41,655 bases of DNA, taken from the NCBI GenBank assembly GCA_016794035.1, contig JAEUHS010000034.1, positions 1 to 41,655 of the forward strand, read 5' to 3'. Source of the DNA: Planctomycetota bacterium. Its GTDB lineage: Bacteria > Planctomycetota > UBA1135 > UBA2386. The translations under genes were made by a program, and so were the position numbers. Below are positions 15,747 through 23,648 of the stretch, piece by piece (within the stretch, counting starts at the first letter, position 1; each line of letters opens with the position of its first letter). The notes beneath the pieces were generated by a model, which saw nothing but the letters and a program-made list of their open reading frames with translations, was not told the DNA's origin and did no database searches.

Positions 15747-18700
15747 ATGACCTGGTGGTTCGTGCCGTTGGTGGGCGTCGTCGGCTACGTCGGCTTCCTG
15801 CTCGGGCGCCGGCGCCCGTCCGCGCCGGGCAGCCAGCGGCCGGCGCGGTCCGCCGCCGCGCCGGCGGCACCCCCCGCGCAGCGCGCGCCGCGCGAGCAGC
15901 TGCTGGCGATCGCCCAGCAGCTGACCGGCGTCTACGAGGTCGTCGCCCACCCCGACGACCTGCCGACGGTGCCCGCCTACCGCGATGCCGTGGCGCTGTT
16001 GGCCAGCACCGCGTTCCCGCTCGACGAACTGCTCGGCTATCTGGTCGGCGACAACTCGACGCTGGCGACGGCGGCGGCGGCGGCGACGATCGATCGGCCC
16101 GAACTCGTCGGCAGCGAACACACGCTGGTGCCGCGACTCGACGGCATCAGCATCTACGCGCGCACGTTCCTGCTGCGCACGATCCGCCGCAGCGACGACC
16201 AGGCGACGGCGTTCGAGGTGCTGCTGCGCACGAACGCCTCCTGGGGCTCGGCGATGGGCCTGGACCTGCTGCGTCGCTACCTGCGCGACCGGCTCGACGC
16301 CGAGCACGCCCAGACGCCGGCGGCGCGTCGCCGCCTGCAGGGGCTCGAGCCGGGCCAGCTCGACTGGCTGCGCACCGTGCTCGAACCGTTGGACACACCG
16401 GCCGCCCGGTCCGTGCTCGAGGAGTTGCACGGCCGCACCGCGGCCGGAGTGGACCTGACGGTGCTGCGCGGCTTCGCCACCGTGCTCGACCAGACGCAGC
16501 TCGCGGGGCGCACGCCGCCGTTGCCGTGTTCGACCCAGGCCGAGGCGCTCGCCGAGCTGCGGCACAGCCTGCGCCGCGAGCCGCCGCGTTCGCTGTTGCT
16601 GGTCGGCGCGCGCGGCGCCGGCAAGACCACGGTCGCCGAACAACTGGCGGCCGAACTCGTCGCCGACGGCTGGACGGTGTTCACGGCCGGGGCGTCGCAG
16701 CTGATCGCCGGCCAGTCGTTCCTCGGCCAGATCGAGCAGCGCGTGGTCGACCTGGTGCGGGCGGTCGGCAATCGCCCGAAGGTGCTGTGGCTCGCGCCGG
16801 ACCTGGCCGAGTTCCTGACCGCGGGCCGCACGCTGCACACGCCGACCGGCCTGCTCGACCTGCTGCTGCCGCACCTGCTGCGCGGCGAACTGCGCCTGCT
16901 GGCGCCCGTAGAGCCGGCCGCCGCCGAGCTGCTGCTGCGGCACGCGCCGATGCTGCGCACCGCGGCCGCGACCGTGCGACTGCCGGAGGCTCCGAGCGAC
17001 GAGACGCTGGCGATGGCGCGCGGCTGGCTGCTGCGCGCGGCCGGCGACGGCCCGCCGTGGTGCAGCGAGGCGGTGCTGCACGAGCTGTTCCAGCGCTCGC
17101 AGCAGCACGTCGTCGACCAGCGGCGGCCTGGCAGCCTGCTGGCGATGCTCGCGCTGCTGCGCGAACACGTCGACGTCGACGGCCGGCCGCGGCCGGCCGG
17201 GCTCGACGACGTGATCCAGCTGGTCAGCCGCTCGACCGGGTTGCCGCCGGCGGTGCTCGACGAACGCGACGGGCTCGACCTCGACGGCGTGCGGCGCGCC
17301 TTCACGGCGCGCGTCATGGGCCAGCCCGAGGCGGTCGACTGCCTGGTCGAACGCATCGCGATGCTGAAGGCGGGCCTGTGCGATCCGCGCCGGCCGATCG
17401 GCGTGTTCCTGTTCACCGGTCCGACCGGCACCGGCAAGACCGAGCTGTGCCGCGCGCTGGCGGCCTACCTGTTCGGCAGCGAACAGCGGCTGCTGCGGCT
17501 CGACATGAGCGAGCTGCAGACCGCCGACGCGATCGCGCGCATCACCGGCGACGGCGAGGCCGTGCACGGCCGACCCGCGCTGGTGCACGCGGTGCGCGAA
17601 CAGCCGTTCTCGGTGGTGCTGCTCGACGAGATCGAGAAGGCGCACCCGCTGGTGTTCGACCTGTTCCTGCAGGTGTTCGACGAGGGGCGCCTGACCGATC
17701 GCAGCGGCCGCGTCGCCGACTTCCGGCACACGATCGTGATCCTGACCAGCAACCTCGGCGTCAAGAACCTCGAGGGCGCCGGCCTCGGCTTCGGCGGCGG
17801 CGGCCCGGACCTGCAGGGAGCGCTGGAGGAGGTGTTCCGCCGCGAGTTCCTGAACCGCATCGACCGCGTCGTCGTGTTCCGGTCGCTGGACCAGAGCACG
17901 CTGCGCGAGGTGCTGCACAAGGAACTCGGCCTGGTGCTGCAGCGCCGCGGCCTGAAGTCGCGGCCGTGGGCCGTCGAATGGGACGAGAGCGCGCTGCAGT
18001 TCCTGCTGGCCCAGGGCTGGTCGCCGCAGCTCGGCGCGCGGCCGCTGCGCCGCGCGATCGAACGGCACGTGCTGGCGCCGCTGGCGAGCGCGATCGTCAG
18101 CGACCGCACGCCGGCCGGGGATCAGTTCCTGTTCGTGCGCAGCGACGGCAGGAGCGTGCAGGTCGAGTTCGTCGACCCGGACGCGGCGCCGGTCGTGCCG
18201 CCGGCGATCGCCGCGGTGCCGGCAGGCCTGCGCGAGCTGGCGCGCGAGGCCCGCGGCCGGCCCGACGAGGTGCTCGCCGTGCAGCGCGAACTGGCCGAAC
18301 TGGCGACGCGCCTCGGCGAGGACGCCTGGCGGACGCGCAAGGCCGAGGCCTACGCCGCGATGGGCGCAGCCGACTTCTGGACCTCCGAGCGGCGCCATGC
18401 CGTGCTGGGTCTCGCCGAACAGAAGAGCCGCATCGAGGAACAGCTCACCCAGACGGTGCACAAGGTCGACGAGTGGGCCCGGCGCGCGGCCGACGTGCCG
18501 GCCGAGTCGCTGCGCCGACTCGCCGCCCGCGCGCTGCTGCTGCAGCTCGCGATCACCGCCGTCGAACGCGGCGAGGCGCAGGACGCCTACCTGATGCTCG
18601 CACCGGTGCACGATCCGCACGGCGACGCCGAGACCACACACGCCTTCGCGGCGGAGCTGCTCGGCATGTATCGCGGCTGGGCCGACCGGCGCGGCATGCA

Positions 18701-19061
18701 GTGGCGCGTGCTGGCGGCCGACGGCGGCAGCACCGTGGTCGCGGTCACCGGCTTCGCGGCGTGGCCGGTGCTCGCCGCCGAGACCGGTCTGCACGTGCTC
18801 GACCTCGGCGAGGCCGGTGCGAAGGCCGCGCGCACCAGCCGCGTGCGCGTGGTCACCGTGCCGCAACCGCCCGTGCCGGCGACCGCCGACGGCGAACACC
18901 GGCTGGCGCTCGCCGCGCTGCAACCGGCGCAGTCCGTGGCGCCGCTGGTGGTGCGGCGCTACCGCCGCGCGCCATCGCCGGAGGTGCGCGACCGCGTGCG
19001 CGGCTGGCGCACCGGCCGGCTCGACCGCGTGCTGGCCGGCGAATTCGACGTCATGGCGTAG
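15747..19061 (+). CDS. Membrane-anchored Clp/Hsp100 ATPase fused to a GGQ-less release-factor-2-like module
   Basis: A 1104-residue protein. An N-terminal membrane helix (about 5-20, FVPLVGVVGYVGFLLG) is followed by a Pro/Ala linker and a helical region to about 270. The first AAA module has Walker A GARGAGKT at 287-294, but its Walker B is degenerate (VLWLAPDL). The second AAA module is ClpA/B-like and intact: GPTGTGKT at 558-565, LLDEIEKAHP with Asp627-Glu628, FLNRIDRVVVF near 708, and a ClpB-type C-domain with GARPLRRAIERHV. From about 825, the sequence matches bacterial RF2 domain 1 (AADFWTSERRHAVLG). It then matches domain 2/4 (MYRGWADRRGMQW and LAAETGLHVLDL), and the RF C-terminal segment (VRGWRTGRLDRVLAGEFD). 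The GGQ domain is absent and the SPF stop-codon motif is replaced. Function unknown; inferred to act at the membrane and possibly on ribosomes. It is followed by the TRIC gene after 44 nt. Confidence 0.85.
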   Translation: MTWWFVPLVGVVGYVGFLLGRRRPSAPGSQRPARSAAAPAAPPAQRAPREQLLAIAQQLTGVYEVVAHPDDLPTVPAYRDAVALLASTAFPLDELLGYLVGDNSTLATAAAAATIDRPELVGSEHTLVPRLDGISIYARTFLLRTIRRSDDQATAFEVLLRTNASWGSAMGLDLLRRYLRDRLDAEHAQTPAARRRLQGLEPGQLDWLRTVLEPLDTPAARSVLEELHGRTAAGVDLTVLRGFATVLDQTQLAGRTPPLPCSTQAEALAELRHSLRREPPRSLLLVGARGAGKTTVAEQLAAELVADGWTVFTAGASQLIAGQSFLGQIEQRVVDLVRAVGNRPKVLWLAPDLAEFLTAGRTLHTPTGLLDLLLPHLLRGELRLLAPVEPAAAELLLRHAPMLRTAAATVRLPEAPSDETLAMARGWLLRAAGDGPPWCSEAVLHELFQRSQQHVVDQRRPGSLLAMLALLREHVDVDGRPRPAGLDDVIQLVSRSTGLPPAVLDERDGLDLDGVRRAFTARVMGQPEAVDCLVERIAMLKAGLCDPRRPIGVFLFTGPTGTGKTELCRALAAYLFGSEQRLLRLDMSELQTADAIARITGDGEAVHGRPALVHAVREQPFSVVLLDEIEKAHPLVFDLFLQVFDEGRLTDRSGRVADFRHTIVILTSNLGVKNLEGAGLGFGGGGPDLQGALEEVFRREFLNRIDRVVVFRSLDQSTLREVLHKELGLVLQRRGLKSRPWAVEWDESALQFLLAQGWSPQLGARPLRRAIERHVLAPLASAIVSDRTPAGDQFLFVRSDGRSVQVEFVDPDAAPVVPPAIAAVPAGLRELAREARGRPDEVLAVQRELAELATRLGEDAWRTRKAEAYAAMGAADFWTSERRHAVLGLAEQKSRIEEQLTQTVHKVDEWARRAADVPAESLRRLAARALLLQLAITAVERGEAQDAYLMLAPVHDPHGDAETTHAFAAELLGMYRGWADRRGMQWRVLAADGGSTVVAVTGFAAWPVLAAETGLHVLDLGEAGAKAARTSRVRVVTVPQPPVPATADGEHRLALAALQPAQSVAPLVVRRYRRAPSPEVRDRVRGWRTGRLDRVLAGEFDVMA

Positions 19062-19105
19062 CCGGTTCGCGGCTTCCCACCACACCGACCACCTTCCCGC
19101 CCGCA

Positions 19106-19720
19106 ATGCTCCAGGCCCTCGAACTGCTCGCCGTCCTCGCCGCCGCGTCGTTCGGACTGCTGCTCGCGCGCAGCAAGCAGCTCGACCTCGTCGGCGTCTG
19201 CTGCGTGACCTTCCTGGTCGCGTTCGGCGGCGGCACGCTGCGCGACGTGCTGCTCGACCGCCAGCCGCTGTTCTGGATCGAACACGAACACTACGCCTGG
19301 ATCGTGTTCGGCATCGCCATCGCAGGCTCGCTGCTGCCGCGCCTGCCGCGGCGGCTCGAGCGCTGGCTCAACCTGCCGGACGCCCTCGGCATGGCGCTGT
19401 TCAGCATCGTCGGTGCCGGCGTCGCGATCCGGACCGAGACGTTCCCGGTCTCGCCGTTCCTCGCCTCGTTGTTCGGCGTCATGACCGGCACGTTCGGCGG
19501 CGTGCTCGGCGACATCGCCTGCAACGACGTGCCGCGGTTGTTCCAGCCGACGATGACGCTCTACGCCACCTGCTCCTGGATCGGCTGCTGGGTCTACCTG
19601 CTGCTGCGCGGCACGTCCCTCGGGCCGGACGTCGCGCTGTGGTCCGGCACGGTCACCATCGTGCTGCTGCGGCTGGCCGCGGTGCGCTGGAACCTGCGCC
19701 TGCCGGCGACGCGCGCGTGA
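19106..19720 (+). CDS. TRIC/UPF0126 family membrane channel protein
   Basis: A 204-residue integral membrane protein with about seven hydrophobic helices. It has the family's internal duplication: GGGTLRDVLL in the first half and GTFGGVLGDIAC in the second, each marking a glycine-kinked pore helix. Homologues (YicG-type, prokaryotic TRIC) are trimeric, K+-permeable cation channels. The length fits the usual 200-210. It lies 44 nt downstream of the Clp-fusion gene with no TANNNT box between them, so co-transcription is likely. No Shine-Dalgarno is visible before the ATG. Confidence 0.88.
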   Translation: MLQALELLAVLAAASFGLLLARSKQLDLVGVCCVTFLVAFGGGTLRDVLLDRQPLFWIEHEHYAWIVFGIAIAGSLLPRLPRRLERWLNLPDALGMALFSIVGAGVAIRTETFPVSPFLASLFGVMTGTFGGVLGDIACNDVPRLFQPTMTLYATCSWIGCWVYLLLRGTSLGPDVALWSGTVTIVLLRLAAVRWNLRLPATRA

Positions 19721-19736
19721 GCCACCCGAGGCGCGG

Positions 19737-20062
19737 TCAGCGGATCGACAGCAGCCGCGGCGACACCCCGGCGTCGTCGCCGGCGCGTGGTGGATGCCGG
19801 CGGGCACCGTGCTGCCGGGATCCCGTACCGCGAGCCGCCCCAGGTTGCCGCGGCCGAACGAGAACCGCCGCGCCCCCGGTGTCGGCGCGTAGTGCACGTC
19901 GTGGCCGTGCGCGGCGAGGAACCGCTCGAAGGCGTCGCCCGGCAACGTGCGCGGCCGGCAGGTCGCGTTGCAGCCGTTCGCCAGCGGCGCCGCGTCCAGC
20001 GCTGCGAAGCTCGCCACCACCCGGATGCGCGGGCAGTCGGAAGGTGGCACGCAGCCGATCAT
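19737..20062 (-). pseudogene. Frameshifted small ORF behind the DUF2339 gene
   Basis: ATG 20062 starts 16 nt after the DUF2339 stop and opens a frame with strongly biased high-GC third positions (LPGDAFERFLAAHGHDVHY, then GRGNLGRLAVRDPGSTVPAG). The frame then degenerates into Arg/Cys-rich sequence around 19760-19770. One extra G in the local G run (CCGGGG on the minus strand) would continue it as TPGVSPRLLSIR to a TGA at 19737. The intact product would be about 108 residues. I do not recognise the family. It is either a recent one-base deletion or a sequencing error. It is probably co-transcribed with DUF2339. Confidence 0.5.
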
Positions 20063-20078
20063 GCGCGCGCCCAGCCGC

Positions 20079-23000
20079 TCAGCGCGCCGTGAACCGCCGT
20101 TCGACGCGGTGGTAGAGCCACGAGGCGCCGACGAACACCAGTCCGACCAGCACGAACGCCAGGATCCGGTAGAGCTGCTGCGCGCCCGACATGTCCAGCA
20201 GCAGCAGCTTCGCCGCGGTCAGCGCGAACAGCGCCAGCGCGGTCAGCCGCACGGCGCGCAGGTTCCAGCGGAACCCGAGCACCAGCGCCGCCACCGCGAC
20301 CACGACCCAGGTCACGGTCACCGCGAACAGCGCCAGCCGCTCGGCCTCGGCGCGCGGCTCGACGTTCACCAGCAGCCACGCCGGCGGTTCGGCGGAGAGC
20401 CCGACCAGGCCGGCCAGGAACGCGACCCAGTACAACGACCGCAGACTGGCGTCGCGGCGCGCCCACAGCACCGCCGTGGCGACCGCCGCGGCGACCAGCG
20501 CGAACCGCAGGTTGGCGAACATCCACTGGGCCGGCCAACCGAGCGGGTAGACGCACAGCGGCAGCACGATCGCCGGCGCGAGCGCCACCAGCGCGACGCC
20601 GCGCAGGCTGCGGTTGCCGGTGGCGCGTGCGCGCCAGAAGCCGCCGAGCGAACCCGCGGTGGCGCTGGCGCCGAGCAGCCACACCATGTGCTGCTCGATC
20701 TCCGTGCCGTAGCAGGCGTCGAGGCTCCAGCTGACCGACTCGCAGGCGGCGTAGAGCAGCAGCAGGGTCAACGCGATCGCCGCACACGCATCGGCGGCGA
20801 CCGACGGCGCGATGCGCCGCAGCAGCGTGCGCTGCACCGCGACCGCGCCGCTGACGATCCCCGCGAACAGGAACCGCTGGTTGCCGATCAGGCGATGCGG
20901 CTCGAGGTCGCGGCCGAACTGCCAGAACCCGACCAGCGCGGCCATGGCCAGCGGCATCGCCGCCAGCGTCAGCATGCGGCGGCTCGTGCGCGCCGCCGCG
21001 GCCAGCCCCCCGCCCGCCGCGCAGCCGAGCCACACCCATCCGAGCACCTGGCCCCAGGTCTGCGGCGCCGGCTCCGCGCCGCCACGCTGCAGCCAGGCCG
21101 CCGCCTCGACGGTCGCCAGCGCCGTCAGCGCCAGCTGCACCAGGCCGAACAGGCTCTGCGCCAGCGACCCGTCGGCGACCAGCCGCCGCGCGCCGCGGCC
21201 GGCGAGGGCGAGCACGGCGCACACCGCGAGCCCGGTCAGGCAGCAGCCGTTCGCCGCCGGCCAGGCGTCCGCCGCATAGCCGTCGTAGGCGTTGCCCACC
21301 GCGATGCCGGCGGCCAGCAGCGGCAGCAGCGCGGCGAACAGTGCCGCGCGCGCGGACCGGCGCACGGCCCAGGCGAGGAACAGCAGCGTGCCCGCGATCT
21401 GCAGCCAGGCGATCGCCAGCGCCGGCTGGATCGCGCGCCACGCCGCGGCGTGGCCGCTGGCATGCCGCAGGATCTCGAGCGTGCCGATGGCCAGCGTCCA
21501 CAGGCCGGCGCCGATGCCGAGCGCAGCCGCGAGATGACGTTCGGCCGCGGCCGTGGCGAGCCGCGCGTGGAGCCACGCGAAGGCGAACAGGCCGACGCTC
21601 GCGACCAGCAGCGTCACGCACCACGGGTGCCACAGCAGGCCGGCCTGCCGGTCGAAGTCGGGCAGGTGCACGACCAGCGTGCGCAGCATCGCCACGCCGA
21701 GCACGGCCAGCGCGCCGACGCGCGTCATGCGGTTGGCGAAGCGATACCCGAGCCACAGCAGCGCCGAGGCCTCGACGAACCACGCCGTCGTCGTCGCATT
21801 GCCCGGCAGCAGGTAGAACAGCCCGACGGTCAGCAGCAGCGTCGCGAGCGCGAGGAAGCCGTCGCGCGTGCGCCGGTCGTCGCCGACCCGCCGCGCGGTG
21901 GCGACGCCGAGCGCCAGATACAGCAGCGTGCCGAGCAGGCACGCGGCGGCCAGCAGGCGCGGCGCGGGCTGCCGCAGCAGCCACGCCGCGTAGCCCAGCG
22001 TCCACGCGAGGTTGGCGAGCGCCAGCGCGAAGCGTTCGACCGTCACCGCGGTGCGATGCCGCCAGTGGTGCGCGAACGGCAGCAGCACGAACACCAGGTG
22101 GAAGGCACCGAGCCAGGCCAGCGTCGCGTCGGGCTGCGGGTGCCGGTGGTGCCAGGCGGCGAACCAGCCGCCGAACAGCACGACGGTGCCGACGAACGCG
22201 AGCACGTCGAGCGCGCGCCAGCGGCGGTACGACGCGACCAGCAGCACGCCGAGGTCGAGCAGCAGCAGATAGGCGCACAGCGCGTCGCGCGCGTCCTGGC
22301 CGCTGCTGACCAGCACCGGCGCGGCGAAGCCGCCGAGCACGGCGAGGAACGCCATCGCGACCGCGTCGACGCGCACGGCGACGGCGAGGCCGGCGATCGT
22401 CACCAGCACCATCAGCGCGAACGCGGCGGCGGTGCCGAGCAGCGGCGTGTCGACGACCATCACCGCCGGCTGGAACGCCGCGAACACCGTCAGGTAGAGC
22501 AGCGCCTGGCCCCCGCCGAGCAGGCCCTGGCCGAGCGCCGGCATGCCGTTCTTCAGGCTGCGCCAGCCGCTCACCCCGAGCGCCAGCGCGACCGCGACCG
22601 CGGTCGCGATGCGCAGCCGCGGTCCGAACAGGCGACCGAGCCAGTCGCGGTCGTAGGCGTACTTCAGGAAGAAGGCGACGCCGAGGAACAGCAGCCCGAC
22701 GCCGACCCAGGTCAGCCAGCGCAGGCCCATCGCCTGCTCGACGCCTTCGAACTGGCCGGCCGCGCGCGGCGGTGCGGCGGCGGCGGGCTCTGGTTCGGGT
22801 GCGGGTGCGGGTCGCGGCGCGGCGGCTGCCGGCGGCAGCGGCAACGGCGGTGGCGGCGTCGGTGGCAGCGGCGGCGGCACGGCGACCGGCGGTGCCGGTG
22901 CCGGCTCGGCGGCCGGTTCGGGCTCCCGCGGCGCTGCGGCCTCGGCGGCACAGGCCACCTCGGGAACCTCCCTCACGGCGCCGGCCACCGGCGGCGCCGC

Positions 23001-23204
23001 CGGCCCCGTCGGAGTCGGCGTCGGCGTCGGCGTCGGCTCGGGCGCCACGACCCGCAGCTGCCGACGCAGCTGCCGCAGCTCGTGCTCGACGTCGGCGAGC
23101 CGCGCCGCCAGTTCGGTCGTCCGCGCCTTCGCGATCATCCCCATGATCGCGCCGACGACGAGCACGACGAAGCCGCCGATCAGAAGGAACGCGAAGAACT
23201 CCAT
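20079..23204 (-). CDS. DUF2339 multi-pass membrane protein
   Basis: A 1041-residue integral membrane protein. It has an N-terminal helix (EFFAFLLIGGFVVLVVGAI), a short coiled coil (TTELAARLADVEHELRQLRR) and a Pro-rich linker of about 100 residues with PT repeats. A long series of hydrophobic helices runs from about 155 to the end. LRWLTWVGVGLLFLGVAFFL with KYAYDRDWLG is the recognisable DUF2339 opening, and the C-terminal RILAFVLVGLVFVGASWLYH is also typical. The family's function is unknown; a role in envelope or polysaccharide processes has been suggested only by context in other genomes. A TAGGAT box lies 15 nt before the ATG. It is divergent from the YeaQ-type gene. Confidence 0.88.
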   Translation of the reverse strand: MEFFAFLLIGGFVVLVVGAIMGMIAKARTTELAARLADVEHELRQLRRQLRVVAPEPTPTPTPTPTGPAAPPVAGAVREVPEVACAAEAAAPREPEPAAEPAPAPPVAVPPPLPPTPPPPLPLPPAAAAPRPAPAPEPEPAAAAPPRAAGQFEGVEQAMGLRWLTWVGVGLLFLGVAFFLKYAYDRDWLGRLFGPRLRIATAVAVALALGVSGWRSLKNGMPALGQGLLGGGQALLYLTVFAAFQPAVMVVDTPLLGTAAAFALMVLVTIAGLAVAVRVDAVAMAFLAVLGGFAAPVLVSSGQDARDALCAYLLLLDLGVLLVASYRRWRALDVLAFVGTVVLFGGWFAAWHHRHPQPDATLAWLGAFHLVFVLLPFAHHWRHRTAVTVERFALALANLAWTLGYAAWLLRQPAPRLLAAACLLGTLLYLALGVATARRVGDDRRTRDGFLALATLLLTVGLFYLLPGNATTTAWFVEASALLWLGYRFANRMTRVGALAVLGVAMLRTLVVHLPDFDRQAGLLWHPWCVTLLVASVGLFAFAWLHARLATAAAERHLAAALGIGAGLWTLAIGTLEILRHASGHAAAWRAIQPALAIAWLQIAGTLLFLAWAVRRSARAALFAALLPLLAAGIAVGNAYDGYAADAWPAANGCCLTGLAVCAVLALAGRGARRLVADGSLAQSLFGLVQLALTALATVEAAAWLQRGGAEPAPQTWGQVLGWVWLGCAAGGGLAAAARTSRRMLTLAAMPLAMAALVGFWQFGRDLEPHRLIGNQRFLFAGIVSGAVAVQRTLLRRIAPSVAADACAAIALTLLLLYAACESVSWSLDACYGTEIEQHMVWLLGASATAGSLGGFWRARATGNRSLRGVALVALAPAIVLPLCVYPLGWPAQWMFANLRFALVAAAVATAVLWARRDASLRSLYWVAFLAGLVGLSAEPPAWLLVNVEPRAEAERLALFAVTVTWVVVAVAALVLGFRWNLRAVRLTALALFALTAAKLLLLDMSGAQQLYRILAFVLVGLVFVGASWLYHRVERRFTAR
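23008..23037. repeat. Hexamer microsatellite encoding Pro-Thr repeats
   Basis: Five consecutive 6-nt units (GTCGGA then four GTCGGC on the plus strand) encode the PTPTPTPTPT segment in the linker of the DUF2339 protein. Copy-number change would be in frame and only alter linker length. Confidence 0.85.
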
Positions 23205-23219
23205 GCCGCGACGCGCCGG

Positions 23220-23324
23220 ATCCTAGTCCCGCGGGTCCGCGCCACCATGGCCCAATCCCCGGCACAGGTGTTCCTGCTGCGACCACGGATCGCATGCCGG
23301 GTACCTGGCACGCCCCGCTACGCT
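23220..23324. promoter_or_regulatory. Divergent -10 boxes for DUF2339 and YeaQ-type genes
   Basis: TAGGAT reads leftward (23225-23220), 15 nt before the DUF2339 ATG. TACGCT reads rightward (23319-23324), 33 nt before the YeaQ-type ATG. No other feature was seen in this 153-nt gap. Confidence 0.4.
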
Positions 23325-23357
23325 GCAGGGCCGCGCAGGTGCGGGCAGGAGAGACGC

Positions 23358-23639
23358 ATGGGTATCCTCGAACTGCTGCTGTTGTTGCTGATCGCCGGCA
23401 TCTGTGGCGCCATCGGGCAGTCGATCGCCGGCTTCAGCCGCGGTGGCTTCGTGATCTCGATCGTGCTCGGCTTCCTCGGCGCCATGCTCGGCGGTTGGCT
23501 GGCACGCCGCCTCGGGTTGCCCGAGCCGCTCGTGATCACCATCGACCAGACCTCGTTTCCGGTGCTGTGGTCGATCCTCGGTTCGGCGCTGTTCGTGGCG
23601 CTGATCGCGATGCTGACCCGCCCCGGCCGCAAGTCCTGA
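23358..23639 (+). CDS. GlsB/YeaQ/YmgE family small membrane protein
   Basis: A 93-residue protein with three hydrophobic helices (LELLLLLLIAGICGAIG, FVISIVLGFLGAMLGGWLA, and a C-terminal one). It has the glycine-rich pattern of the transglycosylase-associated (YeaQ/YmgE) family, followed by a short basic tail. Members are stress-induced inner-membrane proteins of unclear function. The insert LPEPLVITIDQTSFPVLW before the last helix is typical of longer members. This is one of the few genes here with a clear ribosome binding site, AGGAGA at 23347-23352, 5 nt before the ATG. Its stop is 9 nt from the stop of the convergent ABC exporter gene. Confidence 0.88.
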   Translation: MGILELLLLLLIAGICGAIGQSIAGFSRGGFVISIVLGFLGAMLGGWLARRLGLPEPLVITIDQTSFPVLWSILGSALFVALIAMLTRPGRKS

Positions 23640-23648
23640 TCGAGCCCG

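Noticed and set aside
18270..19061. Functional peptide chain release factor
   Set aside because: No GGQ motif and no SPF-type codon motif, so termination activity is not supported.
15732..19106. Minus-strand open frame of more than 1100 codons opposite the Clp fusion
   Set aside because: Gln/His/Arg-rich without any motif. The plus frame contains complete Walker motifs and RF2 signatures.
15747..19720. Anti-phage defence module (Clp-like ATPase plus channel)
   Set aside because: An ATPase and a membrane channel together could suggest it. However, there is no nuclease, nucleotide cyclase, mobile context or defence neighbour, and TRIC proteins are common housekeeping channels.
23008..23037. 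Short tandem repeats as a CRISPR-like array
   Set aside because: Hexamer units without spacers inside a coding linker.
19947..23357. Plus-strand open frame opposite DUF2339 extending the YeaQ-type protein
   Set aside because: Only the last 93 codons show membrane-protein coding character and a ribosome binding site. The rest is a shadow of DUF2339.
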